A stretch of 64,000 bases of DNA, from assembly GCF_051401765.1 (NCBI RefSeq), contig NW_027480422.1, forward strand, positions 29,034,001 through 29,098,000, in the 5' to 3' direction. Within the stretch, counting starts at the first letter, position 1, and every line of letters starts with the position of its first letter. The notes under the pieces are model-generated. The model ran no database searches. It saw only the letters and a program-made list of their open reading frames with translations, and was not told the DNA's origin. Both the position numbers and the translations under genes were made by a program. This DNA is from Calliopsis andreniformis. Taxonomy: Eukaryota; Arthropoda; Insecta; Hymenoptera; Andrenidae. Below are positions 34,751 through 48,438 of this stretch, one piece after another.

Positions 34751-37700
34751 ACAGTTTTTCCATTGTATAAAATGAATAATTGCAAACAGTGTGGAGGTAG
34801 TGGTCATTTCTACTTTCCGGGCAACCTAGGCTTCACTCTAGGCCGTTTCTCCACCACATCGAATAGCTACTGCCTTAGAAGGCAACGTCTGAAGCATAAA
34901 ATATAATATAAATACAACAGTTTTTCCATCGTATAACACGAATAATTGCAACCAGTGTGAAAGTGATGGTCATTTCTACGTTCCGGGCAACCTAGGCTTC
35001 AGTCTAGGGCGTGGTTCCCCCAGATCGAATAATTAGGGCCTAAGACGCGTACGCCAGAAGCATAAAATACAATATAAATACCACAGTATTTCCATCGTAT
35101 AACAGGTATAATTGCAACCAGAGTGAAGGTGATGGTCATTTCTAAGTTCCGGGTAACCTAGGCTTCACTCTAGAGCGTTGATCCACCAGATCGAATAGCT
35201 AGGACCTTAGAAGTCAACGCCAGAAGCACAAAATAAAATAAAAATACAACAGTTATTACATCGTATAAAAGGAATAATTGCAACCAGTGTGAAAGTGATG
35301 GTCATTTCTACGTTCCGGGCAACCTAGGCTTTAGTCTAGGGCGTGGTTCCCCCAGATCGAATAACTAGGGCCTAAGAAGCCTACGCCAGAAGCATAAAAT
35401 ACAATATAAATACCACAGTATTTCCATCGTATAACAGGTATAATTGCAACCAGAGTGAAGGTGACGGTCATTTCTAAGTTCCGGGCAACCTAGGCTTCAC
35501 TCTAGAGCGTTGCTCCGCCAGATCGAATAGCTAGGACCTTAGAAGTCAACGCCAGAAGCATAAAGTACATTAAAAATCCAACAGTTTGTCCATCGTATAA
35601 CAGGAGTAATTGCCACCAGTGTGAAAGTTATGGTCATTTCTGCATTCCGGGCAACCTAGGCTTCACTCTAGGGCGTTGCTCCTCCAGATAGAATAGTTAG
35701 GGCCCAGGAAGTCAACGCCAGAAGCATAAAATAAAATATAAATGCAACAGTTTTTCCCTTGTATAACAGGAATAATTGCAACCAGTGTGAAAGGTATGGT
35801 TATTTCTACGTTCCGGGCAACCTAGGCTTCACTCTAGGGCGTTGCTCCACCACATCGGATAGCTGCGGCCTTAGAAGTCAACGCCAGAAGCATAAAATAC
35901 AATATAAATACAACAGTTTTTCAATCGTATAACAGGAATAATTGCAAACAGTGTGAAAGATATGGTCATTTCTACGTTGCGGGCATCCTAGGCTTCACTC
36001 TAGGGCATTGCTCCACCACATCGAATGGCTACGGCCTTAGAAGTCAACGCCATAACTATAGAGAACAATATAAATACAACAGTTTTTCCATTGTATAAAA
36101 TGAATAATTGCAAACAGTGTGGAGGTAGTGGCCATTTCTACTTTCCGGGCAACCTAGGCTCCACTCTAGGCCGTTTCTCCACCACATCGAATAGCTACTG
36201 CCTTAGAAGTCAACGTCTGAAGCATAAAATATAATATAAATACAACAGTTTTTCCATCGTATAACACGAATAATTGCAACCAGTGTGATAGACATGGTCA
36301 TTTCTACGTTCCGGGTAACCTAGGCTTCACTCTAGGACGTTGCTCCAACACATCGAATAGCTACGGCCTTAGGAGTCAACGCCAGAGGCATAAAATACAA
36401 AATAAATACAACAGTTTTTCCATCGTATAACAAGAATAATTGCAGCCATTGTGAAAGTGATGGTCATTTCTACGTTCCGGGCAACCTAGGCTTCACTCTA
36501 GGGCGTTGTTCATCCAGATCGAATAGCTAGGGCCTAAGAAGTCTACACCAGAAGCATAAAACACAACATAAATACAACAGTTTTTTCATCGTATAACAGG
36601 AATAATTGCAACCAGTGTGAAAGTGATGGTCATTTCTACGTTCCGGGCAACCTAGGCTTCACTCTAGGGCGTTGTTCATCCAGATCGAATAGCTAGGGCC
36701 TAAGAAGTCTACACCAGAAGCATAAAACACAACATAAATACAACAGTTTTTTCATCGTATAACAGGAATAATTGCAACCAGTGTGAAAGTAATGGTCATT
36801 TCTACGTTCCGGGCAACCTAGGCTTCAGTCTAGGGCGTGGTTCCCCCAGATCGAATAGTTAGGGCCTAAGAAACCTACGCCAGAAGCATAAAATACAATA
36901 TAAATACCACAGTTTTTCCATCGTATAACAGGAATAATTGCTACCAGAGTGAAGGTGATGGTCATTTCTAAGTTCCGGGCAACCTAGGCTTCACCCTAGG
37001 GCGTTGCTCCACCAGATCGAATAGTTAGCGCCTAAGAAGTCAACGCCAGAAGCACAAAATACAATAGAAATACAACAGTTTTTCCATCGTATAACAGGAA
37101 TAATTGCAACCAGTGTGAAAGCTAGGGTCATTTCTCCGTTCCGGGCAACCTAGGCTTCACTCGAGGGCGTTGCTCCACCACATCGAATAGCTACGGCCTT
37201 AGGAGTCAACGCCAGAGGCATAAAATACAAAATAAATACAACAGTTTTTCCATCGTATAACAAGAATAATTGCAGCCATTGTGAAAGTGATGGTCATTTC
37301 TACATTCCGAGCAGCCTAGGCTTCTCTCTAGGGCGTTGTTCCTCCAGATCGAATTGCTAGGGCCTAAGAAGTCTACACCAGAAGCATAAAATGCAACATA
37401 AATACAACAGTTTGTCCATCGTATAACAGGAGTAACTGCCACCAGTGTGAAAGTTATGGTCATTTCTGCATTCCGGGCAACCTAGGCTTCACTCTAGGGC
37501 GTTGCTCCTCCAGATCGAATAGCTAGGGCCCAGGAAGTCAACGCCAGAAGCATAAAATAAAATATAAATGCAACAGTTTTTCCCTTGTATAACAGGAATA
37601 ATTGCAACCAGTGTGAAAGATATGGTTATTTCTACGTTCCGGGCAACCTAGGCTTCACTCTAGGGCGCTGCTCCACCACATCGGATAGCTGCGGCCTTAG

Positions 37701-38129
37701 AAGTCAACGCCAGAAGCATAACATACAATATAAATACAACAGTTTTTCAATCGTATAACAGGAGTAATTGCAAACAGTGTGAAAGATATGGTCATTTCTA
37801 CGTTGCGGGCATCCTGGGCTTCACTCTAGGGCATTGCTCCACCACATCGAATAGCTACGGCCTTAGAAGTCAACGCCATAACTATAAAGAACAATATAAA
37901 TACAACAGTTTTTCCATTGTATAAAATGAATAATTGCAAACAGTGTGGAGGTAGTGGTCATTTCTACTTTCCGGGCAACCTAGGCTTCACTCTAGGCCGT
38001 TTCTCCACCACATCGAATAGCTACTGCCTTAGAAGTCAACGTCTGAAGCATAAAATATAATATAAATACAACAGTTTTTCCATCGTATAACACGAATAAT
38101 TGCAACCAGTGTGAAAGTTATGGTCATCT

Positions 38130-40090
38130 CTACGTTCCGGGCAACCTAGGCTTCACCCTAGGGCGTTGCTGCACCAGATCGCATAGTTAGGGCCTAAGAA
38201 GTCAATGCCAGAAGCATAAAATACGAAATATGTACAACAGTTTTTCCATCGTCTAAAATGAGTAATTGCAACTAGTGTGAAGGTAACGGCCATTTCTACG
38301 TTCCGGGCATCCTAGACTTAACACTGAGGCATTGCTCCACCAGATCTAATACATAGGGCCTTAGAAGTCAACGCCAGAAGCATAAAGTACATTAAAAATC
38401 CAACAGTTTGTCCATCGTATAACAGGAGTAATTGCCACCAGTGTGAAAGTTATGGTCACTTCAGCATTCCGGGCAACCTAGGCTTCACTCTAGGGCGTTG
38501 CTCCTCCAGATAGAATAGTTAGGGCCCAGGAAGTCAACGCCAGAAGCATAAAATAAAATATAAATACAACAGTATTTCCCTCTTATAACAGGAATAATTG
38601 CAACCAGTGTGAAAGGTATAGTCATTTCTACGTTCCGGGCAACCTAGGCTTCACTCTAGGGCGTTGCTCCACCACATCGAATAGCTACGGCCTTCGGAGT
38701 CAACGCCAGAGTCATAAAATACAAAATAAATACCACAGTTTTTCCATCGTATAACAAGAATAATTGCAACCAGTGTGAAAGTGATGGTCATTTCTACATT
38801 CCGAGCAGCCTAGGCTTCACTCTAGGGCGTTGTTCCTCCAGATCGAATTGCTAGGGCCTAAGAAGTCTACACCAGAAGCATAAAATACAACATAAATACA
38901 ACAGTTTTTCCATCGTAAAGCAGGAATAAATGCAACCAGTGTGAAAGTGATGGTCATTTCTACGTTCCGGGCAACCTAGGCTTCAGTCTAGGGCGTGGTT
39001 CCCCCAGATCGAATAATTAGGGCCTAAGAAGCCTACGCCAGGAGCATAAAATACAATATAAATCCCACAGTATTTCCGTCGTATAACAGGTATAATTGCA
39101 ACCAGAGTGAAGGTGACGGTCATTTCTAAGTTCCGGGCAACCTAGGCTTCACTCTAGAGCGTTGCTCCACCAGATCGAATAGCTAGGACCTTAGAAGTCA
39201 ACGCCAGAAGCATAAAGTACATTAAAAATCCAACAGTTTGTCCATCGTATAACAGGAGTAATTGCCACCAGTATGAAAGTTATGGTCATTTCTGCATTCC
39301 GGGCAACCTAGGCTTCACTCTAGGGCGTTGCCCCTCCAGAAAGAATAGTTAGGTCCCAGGAAGTCAACGCCAGAAGCATAAAATAAAATATAAATGCAAC
39401 AGTTTTGCCCTTGTATAACAGGAATAATTGCAACCAGTATGAAAGTTATGGTCATCTCTACGTTCCGGGCAACCTAGGCTTCACCCTAGGGCGTTGCTGC
39501 ACCAGATCGCATAGTTAGGGCCTAAGAAGTCAATGCCAGAAGCATAAAATACGAAATATGTACAACAGTTTTTCCATCGTATAAAATGAGTAATTGCAAC
39601 TAGTGTGAAGGTAACGGCCATTTCTACGTTCCGGGCATCCTAGACTTAAGACTGAGGCATTGCTCCACCAGATCTAATACATAGGGCCTTAGAAGTCAAC
39701 GCCAGAAGCATAAAGTACATTAAAAATCCAACAGTTTGTCCATCGTATAACAGGAGTAATTGCCACCAGTGTGAAAGTTATGGTCACTTCAGCATTCCGG
39801 GCAACCTAGGCTTCACTCTAGGGCGTTGCTCCTCCAGATAGAATAGTTAGGGCCCAGGAAGTCAACGCCAGAAGCATAAAATAAAATATAAATACAACAG
39901 TATTTCCCTCGTATAACAGGAATAATTGCAACCAGTGTGAAAGGTATAGTCATTTCTACGTTCCGGGCAACCTAGGCTTCACTCTAGGGCGTTGCTCCAC
40001 CACATCGAATAGCTAGGGCCTTCGGAGTCAACGCCAGAGTCATAAAATACAAAATAAATACAACAGTTTTTCCATCGTATAACAAGAATA
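38130..40090 (+). repeat. 8-monomer insertion zone in copy 2 of the large duplication
   Basis: GCACCAGATCGCATAG with CGAAATATGTACAAC occurs at 38,171 and 39,499, exactly 1,328 bp apart, but only once (28,915) in copy 1. The first about four monomers of the zone (38,130-38,760) repeat at 39,458-40,090. The other about four (38,760-39,455) resemble the 23,700-24,360 block and do not match copy 1. The extra length thus looks composite, not a plain tandem duplication. Confidence 0.7.
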
Positions 40091-40854
40091 ATTGCAACCA
40101 GTGTGAAAGTGATGGACATTTCTACGTTCCGGGCAACCTAGGCTTCACTCTAGGGCGTTGTTCATCCAGATCGAATAGCTAGGGCCTAAGAAGTCTACAC
40201 CAGAAGCATAAAACACAACATAAATACAACAGTTTTTTCATCGTATAACAGGAATAATTGCAACCAGTGTGAAAGTGATGGTCATTTCTACGTTCCGGGC
40301 AACCTAGGCTTCAGTCTAGGGCGTGGTTCCCCCAGATCGAATAGTTAGGGCCTAAGAAACCTACGCCAGAAGCATAAAATACAATATAAATACCACAGTT
40401 TTTCCATCGTATAACAGGAATAATTGCTACGAGAGTGAAGGTGATGGTCATTTCTAAGTTCCGGGCAACCTAGGCTTCACCCTAGGGCGTTGCTCCACCA
40501 GATCGAATAGTTAGCGTCTAAGAAGTCAACGCCAGAAGCACAAAATACAATAGAAATACAACAGTTTTTCCATCGTATAACAGGAATAATTGCAACCAGT
40601 GTGAAAGCTAGGGTCATTTCTCCGTTCCGGGCAACCTAGGCTTCACTCGAGGGCGTTGCTCCACCACATCGAATAGCTACGGCCCTAGAAGACAACGCCA
40701 TAACTATAAAATACAATATAAATACAACAGTCTTTCCATCGTATAAAACGAATTATTGCAACCAGTCTGATAGTTATGGTCATTTCTACTTTCCGGGAAA
40801 CCTAGGCTTCACCCTAGGGCGTTGCTCCACCAGATCGGATAGTTAGGGCCTAAG

Positions 40855-40864
40855 AAGTTTTCCA
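40855..40864 (+). other. 40 bp deletion junction inside a monomer, copy 2
   Basis: Same junction as at 30,271, lying 10,584 bp to the right, which is 64 monomers minus the 40 bp. Flanking monomers also match copy 1. It was therefore inherited through the segmental duplication and did not arise twice. Confidence 0.9.
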
Positions 40865-42958
40865 TCGTATAAAATGAGTAATTGCAACCAGTGTGAAAGT
40901 AACGGCCATTTCTACGTTCCGGGCATCCTAGACTTAACACTGAGGCATTGCTCCACCAGATCGAATACATAGGGCCTTAGGAGTCAACGCCAGAAGCATA
41001 AAGTACATTAAAAATCCAACAGTTTGTCCATCGTATAACAGGAATAATTGCCACCAGTGTGAAAGTTATGGTCATTTCTGCACTCCGGGCAACCTAGGCT
41101 TCACTCTAGGGCGTTGCTCCTCCAGATAAAATAGGTGGGGCCCAGGTAGTCAACGCCAGAAGCATAAAATACAATATAAATACATCAGTTTTTCCATCGT
41201 ATAACAAGAATAATTGCAACCAGTGTGAAAGACATGGTCATTTCTGCGATCCGGGCAACCTAGGCTTCACTCTAGGGCGTTGCTCCACCACATGGAATTG
41301 CTACGGCCTTAGGAGTCAACGCCAGAGGCATAAAATACAAAATAAATACAACAGTTTTTCCATCGTATAACAAGAATAATTGCAACCATTGTGAAAGTGA
41401 TGGTCATTTCTACATTCCGGGCAACCTAGGCTTCACTCTAGGGCGTTGCTCCACCAGATCGTATAGTTAGAGCCTAAGAAGTCAACGCCAGAAGCATGAA
41501 ATGCAATATAAGTACAACAGTTTTTCCCTTGTATAACAGGAATAATTGCAACCAGTGTGAAAGTGATGGTCATTTCTACGTTCCGGGCAACCTAGGCTTC
41601 AGTCTAGGGCGTGGTTCCCCCAGATCGAATAGTTAGGGCCTAAGAAGACTACGCCAGAAGCATAAAATACAATATAAATACCACAGTTTTTCCATCGTAT
41701 AACAGGAATGATTGCAACCAGAGTGAAGGTGATGGTCTTTTCTAAACTCCGGGCAACCTAGGCTTCACTCTAGAGCGTTGCTCCACCAGATCGAATAGCT
41801 AGGACCTTAGTAGTCAATGCCAGAAGCATAAAATACAATAGAAATACAACAGTTTTTCCATCGTGTAACAGGAATAATTGCAACCAGTGTGAAAGATATG
41901 GTCATTTCTACGGTACGGGCAACCTAGGCTTCACTCTAGGGCGTCATTCCACTTGATCGAATAGTTAGGGCCTAAGAAGTCTAGGCCAGAAGCGTATAAT
42001 ACAATACAACTACAACAGCTTTTCCATCGTATAACAGGAATAATTGCAACCAGTGTGAAAGGTATGGTCATTTCTACGTTCCGGGCAACCTAGGCTTCAC
42101 TCTAGGGCGTTGCTCCACCACATCGAATAGCTGCGGCCTTAGAAGTCAACGCCAGAAGCATAAAATACAATATAAATACAACAGTTTTTCAATCGTATAA
42201 CAGGAATAATTGCAAACAGTGTGAAAGCTATGGTCATTTCTACGTTCCGGGCAACCTAGGCTTCACTCTAGGGCGTTGTTCCTCCAGATCGAATAGCTAG
42301 GGCCTAAGAAGTCTCCACCAGAAGCATAAAATACAATATAAATACAACAGTTTTTCCATCGTATAACAGGAATAATTGCAACCAGTGTGAAAGTGATGGT
42401 CATTTCTACGTTCCGTGCAACCTAGGCTTCACTCTAGGGCCTTGCTCCTCCAGATAGAATAGTTAGGGCCCAGGAAGTCAACGCCAGAAGCATAAAATAC
42501 AATATAAATACAACAGTTTTTCCATCGTATAAAAGGAATAATTGCAAACAGTGTGAAAGATATGGTCATTCCTACGATACGGGCAACCTAGGCTTCACTC
42601 TAGGGCGTTGCTCCACCACATCGAATAGCTGCGGCCTTAGAAGTCAACGCCAGAAGCATAAAATACAATATAAATACAACAGTTTTTGAATCGTATAACA
42701 GGAATAATTGCAAACAGTGTGAAAGATATGGTCATTTCTACGTTCCGGGCAACCTAGGCTACACTCTAGGGCGTGGCTCCACCACATCGAATAACTAGGG
42801 CCTTAGAAGTCAATGACAGAAGCATAAAATGCCATATAAATACAACAGTTGTTCCACTGTATAATATGAATAATTGCAACCAGTGTGAAAGTGATGGTCA
42901 TTTCTACGTTCCGGGCAACCTAGGCTTCAGTCTAGGGCGTGGTTCCCCCAGATCGAAT

Positions 42959-45110
42959 AGTTAGGGCCTAAGAAGACTACGCCAGAAGCATAAAATACGA
43001 TATATGCACAACAGTTTTTCCATCGTATAAAACGGATAATTGCAACCAGTGTGAAAGTAATAGACATTTCTACGTTGCCGGCATCCTAGACTTAACTCTG
43101 AGGCATTGCTACACCAGATCGAATACATAGGGCCTTAGAAGTCAACGCCAGAAGTATAAAGTACAATCAAAATCCAACAGTTTGTCCATCGTATAGCTGG
43201 AATAATTGCAACCAGAGTGAAGGTAATGGTCATTTCAACGTTTCGGGCGACCTAGGCTCCACTCTAGGGCGTTGCTACCCCAGATGGAATAGCTAAGGCC
43301 TTAGAAGTCAATGCCAGAAACATAAAATACAAAATAAATACAACAGTTTTACCATCGTATAAAATGAATAATCGCAAACAGTGTGAAGGTAATGGTCATT
43401 TTTACGTTCCGGGCAACCTAGGCTTCACTCCAGGGCGTTGCTCCACCAGATCGAAAAGTTAGGGCCTAAGAAGTCAACGCCAGAAGCACCAAACACAAAA
43501 TAAATACAACAGTTTTTCCATCGGATAAAACGAATAATTGCAACCAGTGTGAAAGTAAAGGTCATTTCTACGGTCCGGGCAACCTAGGCTTCACTCTAGG
43601 GAGTTGTTCCACCCGATCGAATAGGTAGGGCCTAAGAAGTCAACTCCAGAAGCATAAAATACAATATAAATACAACAGTTTTTCAATCGTATAACAGGAA
43701 GAATTGCAAACAGTGTGAAAAATATGGTCATTTCTACGTTGCGGGCATCCTAGGCTTCACTCTAGGGCATTGCTCCACCACATCGAATAGCTACGGCCTT
43801 ATAAGTCAACGTCATAACTATAAAAAACAATATAAATACAACAGTTTCTCCATTGTGTAAAATGAATAATTGCAAACAGTGTGGAGGTAAGGGTCATTTC
43901 TACTTTCCGGGCAACCTAGGCTTCACTCTAGGGCGTTTCTCCACCACATCGAACAGCTACGCCCTTAGAAGTCAACGCCTGAAGCATAAAATATAATATA
44001 AGTACAACAGTTTTTCCATCGTATAACAGGAATAATTGCAACCAGTGTGAAAGTGATGGTCATTTCTACATTCCGGGCTACCTAGGCTTGACTCTAGGGC
44101 GTTGCTCCACCAGATCGAATAGTTAGGGACTTAGAATTCGACGCCAGAAGCATAAAATACAACATAAGTACAATAGTTTTTCCATCGTATAACAGGAATA
44201 ATTGCAACCAGTGTGAAAGTACAGGTCATTTTTACGTTCCGGGCAACCTAGGCTTCACTCTAGGGCGTTGGCCCTCCACATCTAACAGTTAGGGCATAAG
44301 AAGTAAACGCCAGAAGCACCAAATACAAAATAAATACATCAGTTTTTAAATCGTATAAAGCGAATAATTGCAACCAGTATGAAAGCTATGGTCATTTCTA
44401 CGTTCCGGGCAATCTAGGCTTCACTCTAGGGCGTTGCTCAACCACATCGAATAGTTAGGGCCTAAGAAGTCAACGCCAGAAGCACCAAATACAAAATTAA
44501 TACAACAGTTTTTCCTTCGTATAAAACGAATAATTGCAACCAGTATGAAAGTTATGGTCATTTCTACGCTCCGGGCTACCTGGGCTTCACCCTAGGGCGT
44601 TGCTCCACCACATCGAATAGCTGCGGCCTTAGAAGTCAACGCCAGAAGCATGAAATACAATATAAATACAACAGTTTTTCAATCGTATAACAGGAAGAAT
44701 TGCAAACAGTGTGAAAAATATGGTCATTTCTACGTTACGGGCATCCTAGGCTTCACTCTAGGGCATTGCGCCACCACATCGAATAGCTACGGCCTTAGAA
44801 GTCAACGCCATAACTATAAAAAACAATATAAATACAACAGTTTCTCCATTTTGTAAAATGAATAATTGCAAACAGTGTGGAGGTAAGGGTCATTTCTACT
44901 TTCCGGGCAACCTAGGCTTCGCTCTAGGGCGTTTCTCCACCACATCGAATAGCTACGCCCTTAGAAGTCAACGCCTGAAGCATAAAATATAATATAAGTA
45001 CAACAGTTTTTCCATCGTATAACAGGAATAATTGCAGCCAGTATGAAAGCTATGGACATTTCTACGTTCCGGGCAACCTAGGCTTCACCCTAGGGCGTTG
45101 CTCCACCACA
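42959..45110 (+). repeat. Region D left part: mixed monomers with a 6-monomer duplication
   Basis: Monomers here are diverse (CCAAACAC, GGAGTTGTTCC, GAATTCGACGCC). GGAGGTAAGGGTCATTTC occurs at 43,883 and 44,879, 996 bp apart (six monomers). The match covers about 43,630-44,030 and 44,626-45,026, including the GGAAGAATTGC and AAAATATGG variants. No gene or foreign insert is seen. Confidence 0.7.
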
Positions 45111-47205
45111 TCGAATAGCTACGGCCTTAGAAGTCAACGCCAGAACTATAAAAACCAATATAAATACAACAGTTTCTCCATTGTATAAAATGAATAATTG
45201 CAAACAGTGTGGAGGTAATGGTCATTTCTACTTTCCGGGCAACCTAGGCTTCACTCTAGGGCGTTTCTCCACCACATCGAATAGCTACGCCCTTAGAAGT
45301 CAACGCCTGAAGCATAAAATATAATATAAGTACAACAGTTTTTCCATCGTATAACAGGAATAATTTCAACCAGTGTGAAGATAATGGTCAATTCTACATT
45401 CCGGGCAACCTAGGCTTCGCTCTAGGGCGTTACTCCACCAGATCGAATAGTTGGGGCCTTAGAAGTCAACGCCCGAAGCATAAAATACAAAATAAATAGA
45501 ACAGTTTTTCCATTGTATAAAACGAACAATTGAAACCAGTGTGAAAGTTATGGTCATTTCTACGTTCCGCGCAACCTAGGCTTCACCCCTGGGCGTTGCT
45601 CCACCAGATCGAATAGTTAGGGCCTAAGAAGTCAATGCCAGAAGCATAAAATACGATATATGTACAACAGCTTTTCCATCGCATAAAATGAGTAATTGCA
45701 ACCAGTGTGAAAGTAACGGACATTTCTACGTTCCGGGCATCCTAGACTTAACACTGAGGCATTGCTCCACCAGATCGAATACATAGGGCCTTAGAAGTCA
45801 ACGCCAGAAGCATAAAGTACATTAAAAATCCAACAGTTTGTCCATCGTATAACAGGAATAATTGCCTCCAGTGTGAAAGTGATGGTCATTTCTGCATTCC
45901 GGGCAACCTAGGCTTCACTCTAGGGCGTTGCTCCTCCAGATAGAATAGTTAGGGCCCAGGAAGTCAACGCCAGAAGCATAAAATACAATATAAATACAAC
46001 AGTTTTTCAATCGTATGAAACGAATAATTGCAACCAGTATGAAAGCTATGGTCATTTCTACGTTCGGAGCAACCTAGGCTTCACTCTAGGGCGATGCTCC
46101 ACCAGATCGAATGGTTAGGGCCTAAGAAGTCAACGCCAGAAGCATAAAATACAATATAAATACAACAGTTTTTCCATCATATAAAACGAATAATAGCAAC
46201 CAGTGTGAAAGTTATGATCATTTCTACGTTCCGCGCAACCTATGCTTCACTCTAGGGCGTTGCTCCACCAGATCGAATAGTTAGGGCCTTAGAAGTCAAC
46301 GCCCGAAGCATAAAATACAAAATTAATAGAACAGTTTTTCCATTGTATAAGACGAATAATTGCAACCAGTGTGAAAGTAATGGTCAATTCTACGTTCCGG
46401 GCAACCCAGGCTTCACTCTAGGGCGCTGTTCCACCAGATCGAATAGTTAGGGCCTTAGAAGTCAACGCCAGAAGCCTAAAATACAGTATAAATACAACAG
46501 ATTTTCATCGTGTGAAACGAATAATTGCAACCAGTATGAAAGCTATGGTGATTTCTACGTTCGGAGCAACCTAGGCCTCACTCTAGGGCGTTGCTCCACC
46601 AGATCGGATGGTTAGTGCCTAAGAAGTCAACGCCAGAAGCATAAAATACAATAAAAATACAACAGTTTTTCCATCGTATAGCATGAATAATTGCAACCAG
46701 AGTGAAAGTAATGGTCATGTCTACGTTTCGGGCATCCTAGGCTTCACTCTAGTGCGTTGCTCCACCACATCGAATGGATAGGGCCTATGAAGTCAACGCT
46801 AGAAGCATAAAATACAATATAAATACAACAGTTTTTCCATCGTATAAAAAGAATAATTGCAACCAGTGTGAAAGTAATGGTCATATCTACGTTCCGGGCA
46901 ACCTAGGCTTGTCACTATGGCGTTGCTCCACCAGATCGAATAGTCGGGGCCTTGGCAGTCAACGCCCGAAGCATTAAATACAAAATTAATAGAACAGTTT
47001 TTCCATTGCATGAAACTAATAATTGCAACCAGTGTGAAAGTTATGGTTATATCTACGTTTCGTGCAACCTTGGCTTCACTCTAGGGCGCTGCTCCACCAA
47101 ATCGAATAGCTACGGCCATAGGAGTCAACGCCAAAAGCATAAAAAGCAATATACGTACAACAGTTTTTCCATCGTATAAAATGAATAATTGCAAACATTG
47201 TGAAG
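45110..47205 (+). repeat. 2.1 kb block repeated at 49,258-51,353 (offset 4,148 bp)
   Basis: The offset is 25 monomers minus two bases. Shared rare markers are TAATTTCAACCAGTGTGAAG (45,361 and 49,509), CACCCCTGGGCGTTGC, GATTTTCATCGTGTGAAACG and GGCTTGTCACTATGGCG. The right copy has one extra monomer at 50,274-50,439 and lacks one near 50,510, so total length is kept. The match stops where GAAGGCAATGG (left) meets GAAAGTAACGG (right). Confidence 0.8.
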
Positions 47206-48106
47206 GCAATGGTCATTTCTACGTTCCGGGCAACCTAGGCTTCACCCTAGGGCGTTGCTCCACCTGATCGAATGGTTAGTGCCTTAGAAGTCAACGCCAG
47301 AACTATAAAAACCAATATAAATACAACAGTTTCTCCATTGTATAAAATGAATAATTGCAAACAGTGTGGAGGTAATGGTCATTTCTACTTTCCGGGCAAC
47401 CTAGGCTTCACTCTAGGGCGCTGTTCCACCAGATCGAACTGTTAGGGCCTAAGAAGTCAACTCCAGAAGCATAAAATACAAAATAGATAAAACAGCTTTT
47501 CCACCGTATATAATGTATATTTGCAAACAGTGTGAAGGCAATGGTCATTTCTACGTTCCGGGCAACCTAGGCTTCACCCTAGGGCGTTGCTCCACCTGAT
47601 CGAATAGTTAGGGCCTAGAAGTCAACGCCAGAAGCATAAAATACAATAAAAATACGACAGTTTTTCCATCGTACAACAGGAATAATTACAACCAGAGTGA
47701 AGGTGATGGACATTTCTACGCTCCGGGCAACCTAGGATTCACACTAGGGCATTCCTCCACCAGACCGAATACATAGGGCCTTAAAAGTCAACGCCAGAAG
47801 CATAAAGTACATTAAAAATCCAACAGTTTGTCCATCGTATAACAGGAATAATTGCCTCCAGTGTGAAAGTAATGGACATTTCCTCGTTTCGGGCAACCTA
47901 GGCTTCACTCTAGGGCGTTGCTCCACCAGATGGAATAGTTAGGGCCCAGGAAGTCAACGCCAGAAGCATAAAATACAATATAAATACAACAGTTTTTCAC
48001 TTGTATAACAGGAATAATTGCAACCAGTGTGAAAGCTATGGTCATTTCTACGTTCCGGGCAACCTAGGCTTCACTCTAGGGCGTTGCTCCACCACATCGA
48101 ATAGCT

Positions 48107-48438
48107 ACGGCCTTAGAAGTCAACGCCATAACTATAAAAAGCAATATAAATACAACAGATTCTCCATTGTATAAATTGTATATTTGCAAACAATGTGAAG
48201 GCAATTGTCATTTCTACGTTCTGGGCAACCTAGGCTTCACCCTAGGGCGTTGCTCCACCACATCGAATAGCTACGGCCTTAGAAGTCAACGCCATAACTA
48301 TAAAAAGCAATATAAATACAACAGATTCTCCATTGTATAAAATGTATATTTGCAAACAATGTGAAGGCAATTGTCATTTCTACGTTCCGGGCAACCTAGG
48401 CTTCACCCTAGGGCGTTGCTCCACCAGATCGAATAGTT
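48107..48438 (+). repeat. Single-monomer tandem duplication (2 x 166 bp)
   Basis: 48,107-48,272 and 48,273-48,438 are nearly identical. Both carry GCCATAACTATAAAAAGC, GATTCTCCATTG and CAATGTGAAGGCAATTGTC. Visible differences are AAATTGTA against AAAATGTA and GTTCTGGGC against GTTCCGGGC, plus changes where the second unit runs into the next type. This is the smallest scale at which duplication is seen. Confidence 0.8.

Larger units (their letters stand above)
34751..42958 (+). repeat. Large segmental duplication, copy 2 (8.2 kb, with 8 extra monomers)
   Basis: Partner of 25,495-32,374. It is 1,328 bp longer because of additional monomers at about 38,760-40,090. Elsewhere the two copies differ by isolated substitutions, for example GCCGTTTC against GCCGCTTC near the left end and CTCTTATAAC near 38,580 against CTCGTATAAC near 29,324. 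Confidence 0.85.

Noticed and set aside
48107..48438. Insertion sequence or transposon ends near the single-monomer duplications
   Set aside because: The duplicated pieces are exactly one monomer, with no terminal inverted repeats, target-site duplication or coding sequence.
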